Below are positions 1-9,154 of a stretch of 64,000 nt of DNA, piece after piece. The DNA is from UMGS1696 sp964463375 (GTDB lineage Bacteria > Bacillota > Clostridia > Oscillospirales > CAG-272). The position numbers and the translations under genes were made by a program. The stretch is from the NCBI GenBank assembly GCA_964463375.1, contig CAYXBQ010000003.1:62001-126000 (forward strand). Direction: 5' to 3'. Below the pieces are notes generated by a model. The model was not told where the DNA came from, searched no databases, and worked only from the letters and a program-made list of their open reading frames with translations. The stretch's first letter is position 1, and each line of letters begins with the position of its first letter.

Positions 1-429
1 GCCATGCTGTACGACCGCTACGGGCCATTGCCGACCGGTGGCAAAAAGAAATCCTATGACCTCAAGAACCGGCTGCGGTTTGCCGAGGAAGCGGGTGCGA
101 CGGTGTTTTGCAGCATCCACATGAACCAGTTTCCGGATCCGGACTGCAAAGGGCTACAGGTGTATTATTCCCCCAATGCCGCCGACAGCCAGCGCTACGC
201 CACCACCGTGCAGAACTATGCGAAGGCCTACTTAGATCCCGAAAACCAGCGGGCGATCAAAAAAGCCACATCGTCCATCTACCTGTTGCACCGCATCAAG
301 ACCCCCGCCATCCTGATCGAGTGTGGCTTTTTGTCCAGTCCCACCGAATGCGTGCGCCTACAGGACGAAGTCTACCAATTGCAGCTGGCTGCCGTGGTGG
401 TGAGCGGCCTGTGCAGCAGCGTGCCGTGA
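1..429 (+). CDS. cwlD: N-acetylmuramoyl-L-alanine amidase, CwlD-like (5' truncated)
   Basis: The reading frame is open from the first base, so the gene begins upstream of the window. The visible 142 residues are the C-terminal half of an Amidase_3 zinc amidase, which cleaves the MurNAc-L-Ala bond of peptidoglycan. The family's zinc histidine lies in SIHMNQF and the catalytic glutamate in ILIECGFLSS. The segment ENQRAIKKATSSIYLL and the closing YQ..LAAVVVSGL resemble CwlD, which makes muramic delta-lactam in the spore cortex. A generic cell-wall amidase remains possible because the N-terminus is missing. It lies 25 bp ahead of radA on the same strand. Confidence 0.8.
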   Translation, partial: AMLYDRYGPLPTGGKKKSYDLKNRLRFAEEAGATVFCSIHMNQFPDPDCKGLQVYYSPNAADSQRYATTVQNYAKAYLDPENQRAIKKATSSIYLLHRIKTPAILIECGFLSSPTECVRLQDEVYQLQLAAVVVSGLCSSVP

Positions 430-454
430 CAGAATAAGCAAAGAGAGACAAAGT

Positions 455-1870
455 ATGAAACAGCCGAAAAAAGTTTATGTATGCAGCGAATGCGATTATC
501 AAAGTGCCAAATGGATGGGCAGATGTCCCTCCTGCAACGCCTGGAACAGCTTTACCGAGGAGACCTATACAGCCCCGCCGGAGCCGGTATCCAAAGCCAC
601 CGAAGCCCGTCGCCGCACCATGACCCCGGTAGGTGAACAGGAGAAAGCCGTGCGGTTCCGGGATATTTCTGTGCCGGACTATATGCGGCTGGACACGGGC
701 ATTGGGGAGCTGAACCGGGTGCTTGGCGGGGGACTTGTGACCGGCTCCGTGGTGCTGCTGGCGGGCGAACCGGGCATCGGCAAATCCACGCTTCTGATGC
801 AGCTGTGCGGCAGGCTGGGGGACAGCACCACCATCCTATACGTCTCCGGCGAGGAATCCAAGGGACAACTGAAGCTGCGGTCGGAACGGCTGGGTGCGGA
901 CGGAGAAAAGCTGTTCATCCTCACCGAGGTCAACATCCACGCCGTGGTGGCAGAATACGAGAAGATCAAGCCGGATGTGGTGATCGTGGACTCCATCCAG
1001 ACCATGTACTCCGACCTGTCCTCCTCCATGCAGGGCAGCGTGACCCAGGTGCGGGAATGTGCGTCTGTGCTCATCGGCAAGGCCAAGACCGACGGTGCTG
1101 CGGTGATCATCGTGGGGCACGTGAACAAGGAAGGCGGCATTGCAGGACCCAAGGTGCTGGAGCATATGGTGGATGCGGTGCTGTCCTTTGAAGGGGAGAG
1201 ACGGCAGTCCCACCGGATCATTCGTGCCATCAAGAACCGCTACGGCAGCACCAACGAGATCGGCGTGTTTGAGATGACGGATACCGGGCTGGACGAGGTG
1301 GAGAATCCCTCTGCCATGCTGCTGGAAGGCCGACCGGTGGGGATCTCCGGTTCCTGCGCCGTCTGCACCATGGAAGGCACCCGCCCCATCATCGCCGAGG
1401 TGCAGGCACTGGTCACGCCCACGAACGCCAATGCCCCCCGCCGCACCGCCGATGGCATCGACTACAACCGAATGTACCTGCTTTTGGCAGTGTTAGAAAA
1501 ACGGCTGGGTCTGCGCTTCTCCACCCACGACGTGTTCCTGAACGTGATCGGTGGTCTGCGGATCGATGAGCCTGCCGCCGACGCTGCCATCGCTTTGGCA
1601 CTGATCTCCTCCATCCGAGACATCCCGGTGCCGCCGGACGTGATCGCCATGGGAGAGCTGGGTCTGTCCGGGGAATTTCGGGCGGTATCCGGCATCGAGC
1701 AGCGTGTGGAGGAATCCTCCCGCCTTGGCTTCACCCGCCTTGCCGTACCCAAACGGACGAGCCTGAAAAAGGAGCTGCCGGCGGGTGTAGAGTTGATCCA
1801 CATGGGCGGGATCTACGATGCGGTACGGCTTTTGGCAAAGGAGAAGGAAAAAGAAAAAACCGCAGAATAA
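455..1870 (+). CDS. radA: DNA repair protein RadA (Sms)
   Basis: A 471-residue RecA-like ATPase that promotes branch migration and processing of recombination intermediates. An N-terminal C4 zinc finger (CSECDYQSAKWMGRCPSC) is followed by a Walker A motif GEPGIGKST near residue 105, the RadA-specific KNRYGST motif near residue 265, and a C-terminal Lon-protease-like domain. Length matches the family. The first gene-proximal ATG is used. A strong hairpin terminator follows directly, so the gene probably ends the unit it shares with the upstream amidase. Confidence 0.97.
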   Translation: MKQPKKVYVCSECDYQSAKWMGRCPSCNAWNSFTEETYTAPPEPVSKATEARRRTMTPVGEQEKAVRFRDISVPDYMRLDTGIGELNRVLGGGLVTGSVVLLAGEPGIGKSTLLMQLCGRLGDSTTILYVSGEESKGQLKLRSERLGADGEKLFILTEVNIHAVVAEYEKIKPDVVIVDSIQTMYSDLSSSMQGSVTQVRECASVLIGKAKTDGAAVIIVGHVNKEGGIAGPKVLEHMVDAVLSFEGERRQSHRIIRAIKNRYGSTNEIGVFEMTDTGLDEVENPSAMLLEGRPVGISGSCAVCTMEGTRPIIAEVQALVTPTNANAPRRTADGIDYNRMYLLLAVLEKRLGLRFSTHDVFLNVIGGLRIDEPAADAAIALALISSIRDIPVPPDVIAMGELGLSGEFRAVSGIEQRVEESSRLGFTRLAVPKRTSLKKELPAGVELIHMGGIYDAVRLLAKEKEKEKTAE

Positions 1871-1883
1871 GCAAATATACAAA

Positions 1884-1916
1884 AAACGACCGTTCCCGCA
1901 AGACGGTCGTTTCTGT
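1884..1916. terminator. Bidirectional rho-independent terminator after radA
   Basis: A perfect 10-bp stem (AAACGACCGT at 1884-1893, ACGGTCGTTT at 1903-1912) with a 9-nt loop. A runs precede it and T residues follow it, so it can serve radA on the plus strand and the convergent lipoprotein gene on the minus strand. Confidence 0.85.
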
Positions 1917-1930
1917 ATATAGGAATATTC

Positions 1931-2434
1931 TCACCCAATGGTGCAGCTAAAGGATACGATATACATATCAAAGGTGATGGTCACCTTGTACGTGCCTGCC
2001 GCAATGGTCTCTGCCGGCTTCACAACGATCCCTTTGTAGTAGTCCCCGTTTTCAAATTCCGGGTGGGATTCCATATCGATGGTGGCAGCCATGGAGTAGG
2101 CCTCGCCGCCGCCGGAAATGCCCACGGAGCAAGGGTCGTCTGCCAGATACCGCACGTTTTCATCGGAGAAGGGCACCACAAAAGCACCCAGCGCCGCATC
2201 GTAGGTGGCAGCCTCTTCATCGGGGGTCAGCCGCTGGTAATCCGTAAAGGAGGCCATTTCCTTTTTGGTCTCTGCCTTGGTCTCTTCGACGGTCTCCTCT
2301 GTTTCTGTATCTTCAGCCACGGTTTCCGGCATATCGGTGTCTACATAAAAGGTGTCCTCTTCACCGGCAGCGCCACAGGCCGTCATGCCCAGCGCCAGCA
2401 GCAGCACAGCCAACGGGATACAAAGTCTTCTCAT
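1931..2434 (-). CDS. Small secreted lipoprotein of unknown function
   Basis: A 167-residue protein with a type II signal peptide: basic start MRRLCIP, hydrophobic stretch LAVLLLALGM, and lipobox TAC with the lipidated cysteine at about residue 20. An acidic Thr/Glu-rich linker (residues 25-60) precedes a compact beta-rich domain of about 100 residues. I do not recognise the domain. The start is supported by AGGAGGAAATAGAAT just before the ATG. It is monocistronic, converging on radA and divergent from the oxidoreductase gene. It probably sits on the outer face of the membrane. Confidence 0.7.
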   Translation of the reverse strand: MRRLCIPLAVLLLALGMTACGAAGEEDTFYVDTDMPETVAEDTETEETVEETKAETKKEMASFTDYQRLTPDEEAATYDAALGAFVVPFSDENVRYLADDPCSVGISGGGEAYSMAATIDMESHPEFENGDYYKGIVVKPAETIAAGTYKVTITFDMYIVSFSCTIG

Positions 2435-2576
2435 ATTCTATTTCCTCCTAAGTTTGATCCTATCTACTACTCTATAGTATACCATATTTTCCGTTCGTAA
2501 TATAGCTTTTTTTTTGAATTTTCTGCACCGGTTTTCGAGAAAACAAAAAAATTTTCGGTGAAAAACGCAGACCCTC

Positions 2577-2605
2577 TTGCAAATCGGCGCAAAGATTGTT
2601 ATAAT
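2577..2605 (+). promoter_or_regulatory. Sigma-A-type promoter for the Gfo/Idh/MocA gene
   Basis: TTGCAA at 2577-2582 and TATAAT at 2600-2605, separated by 17 bp. It lies about 40 bp ahead of the start codon at 2645. Confidence 0.75.
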
Positions 2606-2644
2606 GGAACAAACACGAAAAACCTTGGTACAAAGGAGTTTGCT

Positions 2645-3721
2645 ATGGATAAGAAAATTGGCTATGCCGTGGTGGGACTTGGCGTTGGTATGGGACACTG
2701 TGACGGTGCCATCGCCTCGGAATATGCGGATCTGGTGGCGGTGTGTGATCTGATCCCGGAGAAAATGGAGAAGGTCGCCGCCAAACAGCCGGGACTGCGC
2801 ATGTACACCGACTTCGCCGACCTGATCGCGGATCCCGATGTGGACATCATCAGTATCTGTCTGCCCTCCTCCATGCACGCGGAATTTGCCGTTCGCGCCA
2901 TGGAAGCCGGGAAGCACGTGCTGGTGGAAAAGCCCATCGACATCCATGTGGAGGATGCCATGAAGATCGAGGAGGCACGGATCCGCACCGGCAAAAAAGC
3001 AGGCGTGATCCACCAGAACCGCTTCAACCGGGATATGCTGCCCATCAAGGAGGCCGTAGCATCCGGCAGGATCGGTAAGGTGTTCCTTGGCACCTTCGCC
3101 GTCAAGTGGTATCGCACACAGGCCTACTACGAAGGCTGGCACGGTACCTGGGACGTGGACGGCGGCGGCTCTCTCATGAACCAGGCCGTACACACCGTGG
3201 ACCTGATGCAGTGGCTCATGGGGGACGTAGCCTCTGTGACCTCCCATATGGGCATCTACGACCACGAGATCGACACAGAGGATATGACCGCCTCTCTGAT
3301 CAAGTTCAAGAATGGAGCAGCCGCAACCTTTGTCAGCACCACCTGCGCCTACCCCGGCATCTCCACCGACATCCAGCTCTACGGCACCGGCGGCACTATC
3401 GAAGCCGATCAGGACGTGCTGAAGACCTGGAAGATGAAGGAATTCGACGAGGATTTCGCCGAGAAAATGGGGATCGATGCCTTCGACGTGGAGGAGGAAG
3501 AAGCGTGGATGCTGGAGACCTACGGCAAAGGCAACGGCCCCATCACCCAGGCAGACCCATCCATTTTGGTGGGACACCGGTACATGGTGGAGGACATGAT
3601 CTGCGCCGTGCGGGACGACCGTGACCCCGCCATCCTGCCGCTGGAAGCCATGAAGAGCGTCCGCATCGTCAACGCCGTGTACGAATCCGCCAGAACCGGC
3701 AAGACTATCGTTTTTGATTAA
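2645..3721 (+). CDS. Gfo/Idh/MocA family NAD(P)-dependent oxidoreductase
   Basis: A 358-residue two-domain dehydrogenase of the sugar/inositol type. The N-terminal Rossmann fold starts with AVVGLGVGMGHCDGA, and the family signature EKPIDIH is near residue 100. The C-terminal alpha/beta substrate domain carries GGGSLMNQAVHTVDLMQWLMG. An ATG 87 bp upstream is in frame, but AAAGGAG sits just before the ATG at 2645 and the upstream one overlaps the promoter, so 2645 is chosen. The substrate cannot be told from sequence. The gene is flanked by its own promoter and terminator and is probably monocistronic. Confidence 0.9.
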   Translation: MDKKIGYAVVGLGVGMGHCDGAIASEYADLVAVCDLIPEKMEKVAAKQPGLRMYTDFADLIADPDVDIISICLPSSMHAEFAVRAMEAGKHVLVEKPIDIHVEDAMKIEEARIRTGKKAGVIHQNRFNRDMLPIKEAVASGRIGKVFLGTFAVKWYRTQAYYEGWHGTWDVDGGGSLMNQAVHTVDLMQWLMGDVASVTSHMGIYDHEIDTEDMTASLIKFKNGAAATFVSTTCAYPGISTDIQLYGTGGTIEADQDVLKTWKMKEFDEDFAEKMGIDAFDVEEEEAWMLETYGKGNGPITQADPSILVGHRYMVEDMICAVRDDRDPAILPLEAMKSVRIVNAVYESARTGKTIVFD

Positions 3722-3736
3722 ATCTATTAGTACAAC

Positions 3737-3778
3737 AAAAAACTGCTCCGTGGAAAGCTCTGCGAAGCAGTTTTTTTA
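3737..3778 (+). terminator. Rho-independent terminator after the oxidoreductase
   Basis: Inverted repeat ACTGCT (3742-3747) and AGCAGT (3766-3771) flanked by an A run and followed by seven T residues. It is nearly symmetrical and could also stop minus-strand transcripts from the MBL gene. Confidence 0.8.
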
Positions 3779-3812
3779 TGTCAACCTTAATCAGCGTTGA
3801 CAGGATGCCATT

Positions 3813-4508
3813 TTACAGCACCACAATGCGGTTATCATACGCCACATCGATCCCGTGGGCAGCCAGCACAGAGGCGGTGTCCTCGTGGGTCGTGGGATGC
3901 AGCGTCCGGGCTAAGTGAGAGACCATGAAGTTGTCACAAGCACCCCGGCTCTGGAAGGTGGCTTTCATCTCGGCGACCATGGCCACATTGTTGTGCTCAA
4001 AGATCCGGTAGTCCCCGGCGATGTCGCCAATGGTGCAGTCGAAGACCATCAGATCAAACCTTTGCTTCAGCAGAGCCCATGCCGTTTCGTAATACAGCCA
4101 CGCACCGTCACAGCCGTAGAAGAACCGCTTGCCGTCCGTTTTGCTCTCGATCACAAAATGCACCGCATCGGTCACGGTACCGTGGTGGGCGGCGTAGGCG
4201 GAAATGATGTGGTCCTCCGTCTCCCAGGTCTCCCCGGCAGCCATGGGATGGAATAGCCCCGCCGGCAGAGAATCGACAAACGTCTGGTCATAGTGGTCGC
4301 TGTGTCGATGGGTGTTGATCACGTGGGTACAACCGTCCAGCAGCGTGGGGCAGTGGAAGGAATCCATGAACTCCCGCACGCACGGACCCGGATCGACCAG
4401 CAGACAATCGTCTACCAAAATGCTGGAGAACCGCCGGAAATCACGGGTGGTATTCGGATGCTGGATGTCCCAGTCGGCAGCGCCTGTGCCTAAAAAATGG
4501 ATCTTCAT
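3813..4508 (-). CDS. MBL-fold metal-dependent hydrolase (PhnP-like)
   Basis: A 231-residue metallo-beta-lactamase-fold protein. It opens with MKIHFLGTGAADWD, has the dinuclear metal motif NTHRHSDH near residue 90 and a late histidine in VSHLARTLHP. PhnP and tRNase Z relatives cleave phosphodiesters, but the substrate here is unknown. A longer frame starts at 4529, but its first codons contain the ribosome site AAAGGAG, so the ATG at 4508 is preferred. It lies 129 bp downstream of the glycyl radical activase on the same strand, with a separate -10 element between them. Confidence 0.8.
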   Translation of the reverse strand: MKIHFLGTGAADWDIQHPNTTRDFRRFSSILVDDCLLVDPGPCVREFMDSFHCPTLLDGCTHVINTHRHSDHYDQTFVDSLPAGLFHPMAAGETWETEDHIISAYAAHHGTVTDAVHFVIESKTDGKRFFYGCDGAWLYYETAWALLKQRFDLMVFDCTIGDIAGDYRIFEHNNVAMVAEMKATFQSRGACDNFMVSHLARTLHPTTHEDTASVLAAHGIDVAYDNRIVVL

Positions 4509-4570
4509 AATAGGATCGCTCCTTTGCATGAGAATTTGTACGATAGGAGAAAACGCTCTCCACTTGCTCC

Positions 4571-4599
4571 ATTATAGCACATTTGCCGCCGAAATGGAA
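4571..4599 (-). promoter_or_regulatory. Putative promoter for the MBL-fold gene
   Basis: On the minus strand TATAAT lies at 4576-4571, with a weak -35 (TTCCAT, 4599-4594) 17 bp upstream. It would allow the MBL gene to be read separately from the glycyl radical cluster. Confidence 0.45.
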
Positions 4600-4637
4600 T
4601 CACTTTTGCAAAAATCCTCCTGTGTAGCCGACAAAAA

Positions 4638-5519
4638 TCACAGTACCCGCACGTTCTCCCCAAGCATTGCTGCCAAAGCCTGTGCCCGGTTTCGTGCGAC
4701 AGAGGCATCGTAGTCCACGCCGTCTATCCCCAGCGCCTGCTCCTTGCTCTTGCCCAGTCGATGGTAGGGAATGATCTCGGCACGCAGATACTGCCCACGG
4801 TGCAAAGTCAAAAATGCTTGCAACCGCTCATACTCTGCTTCGCTGTCGTTGGCACCGGGGATCAGCGGCAGCCGCAGCACCACTTCGGCACCAGCGGCAA
4901 ACAGTGCTTCCAGATTGGCAAGGATCTTCTCATTGCCCACGCCGGTCAGCGCCTTGTGGGTAGTACTGTCCAGCTCCTTGAGATCAAAGAGGAACGTACA
5001 TCCCAGTTTGGCGGCACGAAGGAAGAATTCCCGTTCCCCATAGCCGCAGGTCTCCATAGCCACATCGATGTTTCGTGTCACTGCACCTTCCAGGAGCGAC
5101 AGAGCAAAGTTGGGCTGCATGTCAGGTTCGCCGCCGGACAGGGTGATGCCGCCGCCATTCCGGTAGAACGGCAGATCCTCCATGGCTTCCGTCAACACTT
5201 CTTCCACCGTGACCACCTTGCCGCAGAGACTGTTTGCCTCCATGGGACACCGCTCCACGCACTTGCCGCAGTGGACACAACTCTCCCGATGTAGCACGAT
5301 CCGGTCGTTCTCACGCAGTCTCGCCGGACAATCCGCCAGGCATCTGCCACAGGACGTACATTTGAAGTCGTAAAAGAGTAGCTCCGTGGCTCTATACTGC
5401 GATTCGGGATTGTGACACCATTTGCAACGCAGGGGACAGCCTTTCAAGAAGATCGTGGTACGGATACCATCGCCATCGGTCAGACAACCATGCTGGATAT
5501 CAAAAATCACGCCGGTCAT
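4638..5519 (-). CDS. Glycyl radical enzyme activating protein (radical SAM)
   Basis: A 293-residue activase that generates the glycyl radical on a partner enzyme using S-adenosylmethionine. The radical SAM cluster motif is GCPLRCKWC (Cys28, Cys32, Cys35). It is followed by a two-cluster ferredoxin insert (CTSCGRCLADCP and CVHCGKCVERCP), typical of activases for non-pyruvate glycyl radical enzymes, and by GGITLSGGEP. The solute-binding gene stops 4 bp before this start, so the two are probably coupled. An in-frame ATG at 5540, overlapping the upstream gene, is the alternative start. Its partner is almost certainly the enzyme at 7003-9123. Confidence 0.93.
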   Translation of the reverse strand: MTGVIFDIQHGCLTDGDGIRTTIFLKGCPLRCKWCHNPESQYRATELLFYDFKCTSCGRCLADCPARLRENDRIVLHRESCVHCGKCVERCPMEANSLCGKVVTVEEVLTEAMEDLPFYRNGGGITLSGGEPDMQPNFALSLLEGAVTRNIDVAMETCGYGEREFFLRAAKLGCTFLFDLKELDSTTHKALTGVGNEKILANLEALFAAGAEVVLRLPLIPGANDSEAEYERLQAFLTLHRGQYLRAEIIPYHRLGKSKEQALGIDGVDYDASVARNRAQALAAMLGENVRVL

Positions 5520-5523
5520 CGTC

Positions 5524-6975
5524 TTACCCAAGGTCGGCATAGGCTTCGTTTAGCGCCTCGATCAGCGTAGACAGCTTTTTCTCCATGGAGGCCATCTTAG
5601 AGGACCAGTTTGCGTTGCTGCCAATGGCATCCTTGAAAGTACCATCGATAGTGTAATCCAATGCGCCAGCCAGAGCCAGTCCAGGATCGTAGACGATATT
5701 GCCTGTGATGAAGTCCAGCATTTCTGCCATTTCTGAACCGCTGGCGTACTTGACCTTCATAGCGACTTCATAATACGCCGGAACGACATTTTTGTAGTAT
5801 TCGTAGGACAGACATTCCAGTGTTGCCGATGTGCCAGCGGTATCCTTACAGCTCTTGGGCATACTGAGCAGCCCATAGATCGTCAGCACGCCGCCGGTGT
5901 ATTCGTCTTCCGCATACAGCTTCGGATAGGGCAGGATGCCCCAGGAGAAGTCCAGATTCCGATAGGATTCCGCACACTTGAACCAGCCGCCGGTGAACAG
6001 CACGTTGCCATTCAAGAACAGTACATCCGTGCCACGATAGGTCTGGTCGTCTCCACCATGCTTATGGACACCGATCGTATCCTTGACGAATGCACCAACC
6101 TTTTCCACCACATCTACATTCCGTGCGTTGCCAAAATCAAAGACAAACTTGCCTTCCTCCGTCTTTAGCGCATGCACACCACAGGCTTCAAAAAATCCGG
6201 TGAAGTAGTTCCCGCCTTCAAATACCACACCAAGCTGGTCCTCATCGTCCTGCTTGCTGTTGCCGTTGGTGTCTACGTATGCCATTTCGGAGAATTCTGC
6301 CACCTTATCAACGGTCCATTCGCCGTCGTACACGAGTTTATATAGATCGGGCAGTGCCAGGTTCGTGGCGATGTCTTCATTGAAATAGAAGCAGAAGGTG
6401 CCAGCTGTTCTATCGAGAGAATACGAACCGGCCAGGAAGGGGTATTTGCCATCCACTGCCATGGATTCCGTGATGCTCTTATCCCACCACGGGTTGTTGA
6501 CATCGATATGTTCCATCTTACTCATGTCGAGCAGCAGCCCGTTCATCAGGTACATGCCATTGTAGGATTGGTTGTCTACGGCATCGAAATCCCCAGAACC
6601 AGACATGACTGCCGACTGCACGAAGTCCCAGGTCTGTTGCCGATTTGCCCAGTCGGTACTGCCCGGTCCGGTCAGATACCGGAAATCGCAATTCAGACGA
6701 CTGTTCACGTTCAGTCTTGCGTTGTAGATGGCATCGTCAACCACGTCTCCGGTCAGTTCGGGAATGTCGTAGTAATCCACTTCTGTTTCGTTGACGAGCA
6801 GTGTATACGTACCACCAGCCAAGTCTACCTTGGGTAGCTTGTCTGCATCGGAGGTCTCCGTTTCGGTTTCCGTTGCAGTCGTGTCGGTGGTCGTTGGCGT
6901 TTCCTCGGTACTGCCACAGGCTGCCAGCGAAAGGAGCATTGCCATCAGCAGGAGCAGTGTTGTGCATTTCTTCAT
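5524..6975 (-). CDS. Extracellular solute-binding lipoprotein
   Basis: A 483-residue lipoprotein. The signal peptide MKKCTTLLLLMAMLLSLAACG ends in a lipobox, and a Thr-rich linker leads to a periplasmic-binding-type domain related to carbohydrate-binding proteins of ABC importers. It resembles the protein at 44109-45602: same N-terminal layout, a VD..G..Y/F..L segment, and an ILPYPKLY/VVPAPKY motif late in the protein. No ABC permease or ATPase lies nearby. It sits between a glycyl radical enzyme and its activase, so the ligand may be that enzyme's substrate or a precursor. The start is supported by AAAGGAG. Confidence 0.82.
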   Translation of the reverse strand: MKKCTTLLLLMAMLLSLAACGSTEETPTTTDTTATETETETSDADKLPKVDLAGGTYTLLVNETEVDYYDIPELTGDVVDDAIYNARLNVNSRLNCDFRYLTGPGSTDWANRQQTWDFVQSAVMSGSGDFDAVDNQSYNGMYLMNGLLLDMSKMEHIDVNNPWWDKSITESMAVDGKYPFLAGSYSLDRTAGTFCFYFNEDIATNLALPDLYKLVYDGEWTVDKVAEFSEMAYVDTNGNSKQDDEDQLGVVFEGGNYFTGFFEACGVHALKTEEGKFVFDFGNARNVDVVEKVGAFVKDTIGVHKHGGDDQTYRGTDVLFLNGNVLFTGGWFKCAESYRNLDFSWGILPYPKLYAEDEYTGGVLTIYGLLSMPKSCKDTAGTSATLECLSYEYYKNVVPAYYEVAMKVKYASGSEMAEMLDFITGNIVYDPGLALAGALDYTIDGTFKDAIGSNANWSSKMASMEKKLSTLIEALNEAYADLG

Positions 6976-7002
6976 TTGTGTAATCTCCTTTATATAATAT
7001 TT

Positions 7003-9123
7003 TCATCCATGGATCTCGGTACGTGCCAACAGTTCTTTTTGCACCAATGGGGAAAGACGAGTATAATAGGCAGAGAAGCCACTGACACGGACACGGAGAG
7101 AACTGTATTGTTCGGGATGGGCGGTGGCATCGAGCAGGGTTTCACGGGATACATAATTGAGCTGGAACTGTGTGCCGCCCTCTCGCAGGAAGGTATCCAG
7201 CATTTGCACGGTTTTCTCGAAATGGGCATCGTTCTTGACCATCGTCTCGTCCAGTGCCAGATTGAACACCAGATTGGCGGTCAGGATGTTGGTGGGGTCC
7301 ATGTGCGCCACGGAGAGCAGCAGCGGTGTCAATCCCCGACGATCCTTGCCATTCGACTGTCCGATCCCCACCATGAACGGATCGCCAGCCAGTCGTCCAT
7401 CGGGCGTGGCCCCGGTCAGTTCGCCGAACCACACGGAATGGGGATTGTAGCCGTCCATGGCACCCAGCAGCAGACGATGCCCGAACATATCCCGTCTGGT
7501 GGACAACAGGTCGTGGAAGGCGGTGGTCACACGTTGGGCAATGGCGTTGGAATGGCTGTCGTTGTTGCCAAAGAACTTGCCATACCGGAGCACATACCGG
7601 CGCATCTCTCCGTCACCCCAGTTGTCGTCCAGCAGGTCACACAGCGCATCGGCGGTCAGCTTCTTTTCATCAAACACAAGCTGCTTGATGATGCACAGGG
7701 AGTCGATAACGGAGATCAGCCCATTGGTGACCACGTAAGCGGAGAATCGGTCTGCACCGCCCTGTGTCGCACTTTTGGCTCTTTCGATGCACCCATGCAT
7801 GAACAGGGACGACACCACGTTTTCATCCTTGGCACGACCGCAGTTGAACTTGTTTTGGATGTCCATCAGCTCATCCAGCAGGTCACCTAAGATCCGTTTA
7901 AACAGGTCGAATACCGCATCAAAGTCAGCGCAAGCGGCAAATTCCTGTCGATATTCCTTGGTCAGGCGGGTGATGGAAGGTGCAATATTGCTCTGCATCC
8001 CGGTGAAGTCCATACCGCTGGGGAACGCAGTTTCGTTACAGCCCACGGTAGTATAGCCGGTCGCGATCTCCACGGGTAGCTTTAAAATGTTCATGTGCGC
8101 CGGCACTCTCGTTTCGTCACTGATCACGGCGATCCGCTTGTATTTGTCGTGCCGTTCGCAATCGAGAATGTGGTACAGCCGCTCGATGGGGGTATCCTTC
8201 GTCCAACGAATGGAGATCTGGGGAATGCACATGGGCAGTTCGAGGAGGGATTCGAGGATCAGCTCGGACAGCTCGTTCCAGTTGTCCACCATTTGCGCAT
8301 TGTAGCCGCCGATGGCAAAGTGCGCCTCTCCGCCTTTGTCCGCATGGCAGGAGTTGTAGACCGTGTGCGCTTTGATGATCACGAACAGCTCCTGCAACAG
8401 GCTTTTTGCTTCGTCCCGGGTCAGGGTGCCGTTTTCGATGTCTGCGGTGTAGAAGGGATAGAGATACCGATCTGCCAACCCAATGCTATCCGGCAAAAAC
8501 TGATAGCACACCGACATGGCCACAAGTGCTTCCCGGAACGTTTTGGGGGGATTTTTGGGAACACGAGCGACGATGTCTGCCGTGGTCAACAGCTCCGTCT
8601 TCCGTGGCTCCGGTGCGTTCTTGGCGGCATCGGCATAGGCAGTAGCGATCCGATCACACCAGCTGTCGATCCCGTCACACACGATGGTCAGCGCACGTAG
8701 GAAATTCAGTCGATCGGGTTCGTCTTTGTGTTCGATTTCGAAAAGGCTGATCTTTTCCCGAAGTCCGTTGATACCACCGGTCATGAGCATATCATAATCC
8801 AGCGTAGAATGCTGCCACTCAAAGGTCGCAAGTCCCCGATATCGCTTCAGGTAAAAAGCACTTGCCACCTCACTCCAGCGAGTGTGTCCCACTCTCGTGA
8901 AAAGGTCGCCACGAAAGCTGCCGTTAAACCGGAACATACCCGGCAGACGAATGCCCGGCTCTATGGCAACGGTTTGGTTCTGCATATAGGCCGCAAACCG
9001 ATAGGCATCCAGGATGCAGTCCGGCTCACACAGCCAAATGGGATCGTATGCGGTGGGCACAGTTGGCGGATAGATGTCCTGTACATTGGACAGCTCCAGT
9101 AGCGTTTGTATCCTTTGTTCCAT
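7003..9123 (-). CDS. Glycyl radical enzyme of the pyruvate formate-lyase family, substrate unknown
   Basis: A 706-residue protein with both hallmarks of the family. The radical-transfer cysteine is in TTVGCNET (Cys362) and the glycyl radical loop is RVSGFSAYY (Gly682) near the C-terminus. The Cys-x-Glu arrangement is the one found in eliminases such as diol dehydratase and choline lyase, rather than the Cys-Cys pair of pyruvate formate-lyase. The start at 9123 is chosen because AAGGAG lies 9 bp before it. An ATG closer to the ribosome site is out of frame. The solute-binding lipoprotein and activase genes follow in the same operon. Oxygen-sensitive, so consistent with an anaerobe. Confidence 0.93.
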   Translation of the reverse strand: MEQRIQTLLELSNVQDIYPPTVPTAYDPIWLCEPDCILDAYRFAAYMQNQTVAIEPGIRLPGMFRFNGSFRGDLFTRVGHTRWSEVASAFYLKRYRGLATFEWQHSTLDYDMLMTGGINGLREKISLFEIEHKDEPDRLNFLRALTIVCDGIDSWCDRIATAYADAAKNAPEPRKTELLTTADIVARVPKNPPKTFREALVAMSVCYQFLPDSIGLADRYLYPFYTADIENGTLTRDEAKSLLQELFVIIKAHTVYNSCHADKGGEAHFAIGGYNAQMVDNWNELSELILESLLELPMCIPQISIRWTKDTPIERLYHILDCERHDKYKRIAVISDETRVPAHMNILKLPVEIATGYTTVGCNETAFPSGMDFTGMQSNIAPSITRLTKEYRQEFAACADFDAVFDLFKRILGDLLDELMDIQNKFNCGRAKDENVVSSLFMHGCIERAKSATQGGADRFSAYVVTNGLISVIDSLCIIKQLVFDEKKLTADALCDLLDDNWGDGEMRRYVLRYGKFFGNNDSHSNAIAQRVTTAFHDLLSTRRDMFGHRLLLGAMDGYNPHSVWFGELTGATPDGRLAGDPFMVGIGQSNGKDRRGLTPLLLSVAHMDPTNILTANLVFNLALDETMVKNDAHFEKTVQMLDTFLREGGTQFQLNYVSRETLLDATAHPEQYSSLRVRVSGFSAYYTRLSPLVQKELLARTEIHG

Positions 9124-9154
9124 AGTGCATAACTCCTTGTGGTGATCCATAGGT

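Noticed and set aside
2438..3577. Long open frame opposite the Gfo/Idh/MocA gene
   Set aside because: It is antisense to a clear dehydrogenase, lacks a ribosome site and shows no recognisable domain. The same applies to other long antisense frames, such as those at 35627-37297, 38699-40390 and 22850-24286.
7003..9123. Assignment as 4-hydroxyphenylacetate decarboxylase linked to the tyrosine transporter
   Set aside because: The protein is about 200 residues shorter than that enzyme and no small-subunit gene is present. The symporter is a separate convergent unit.
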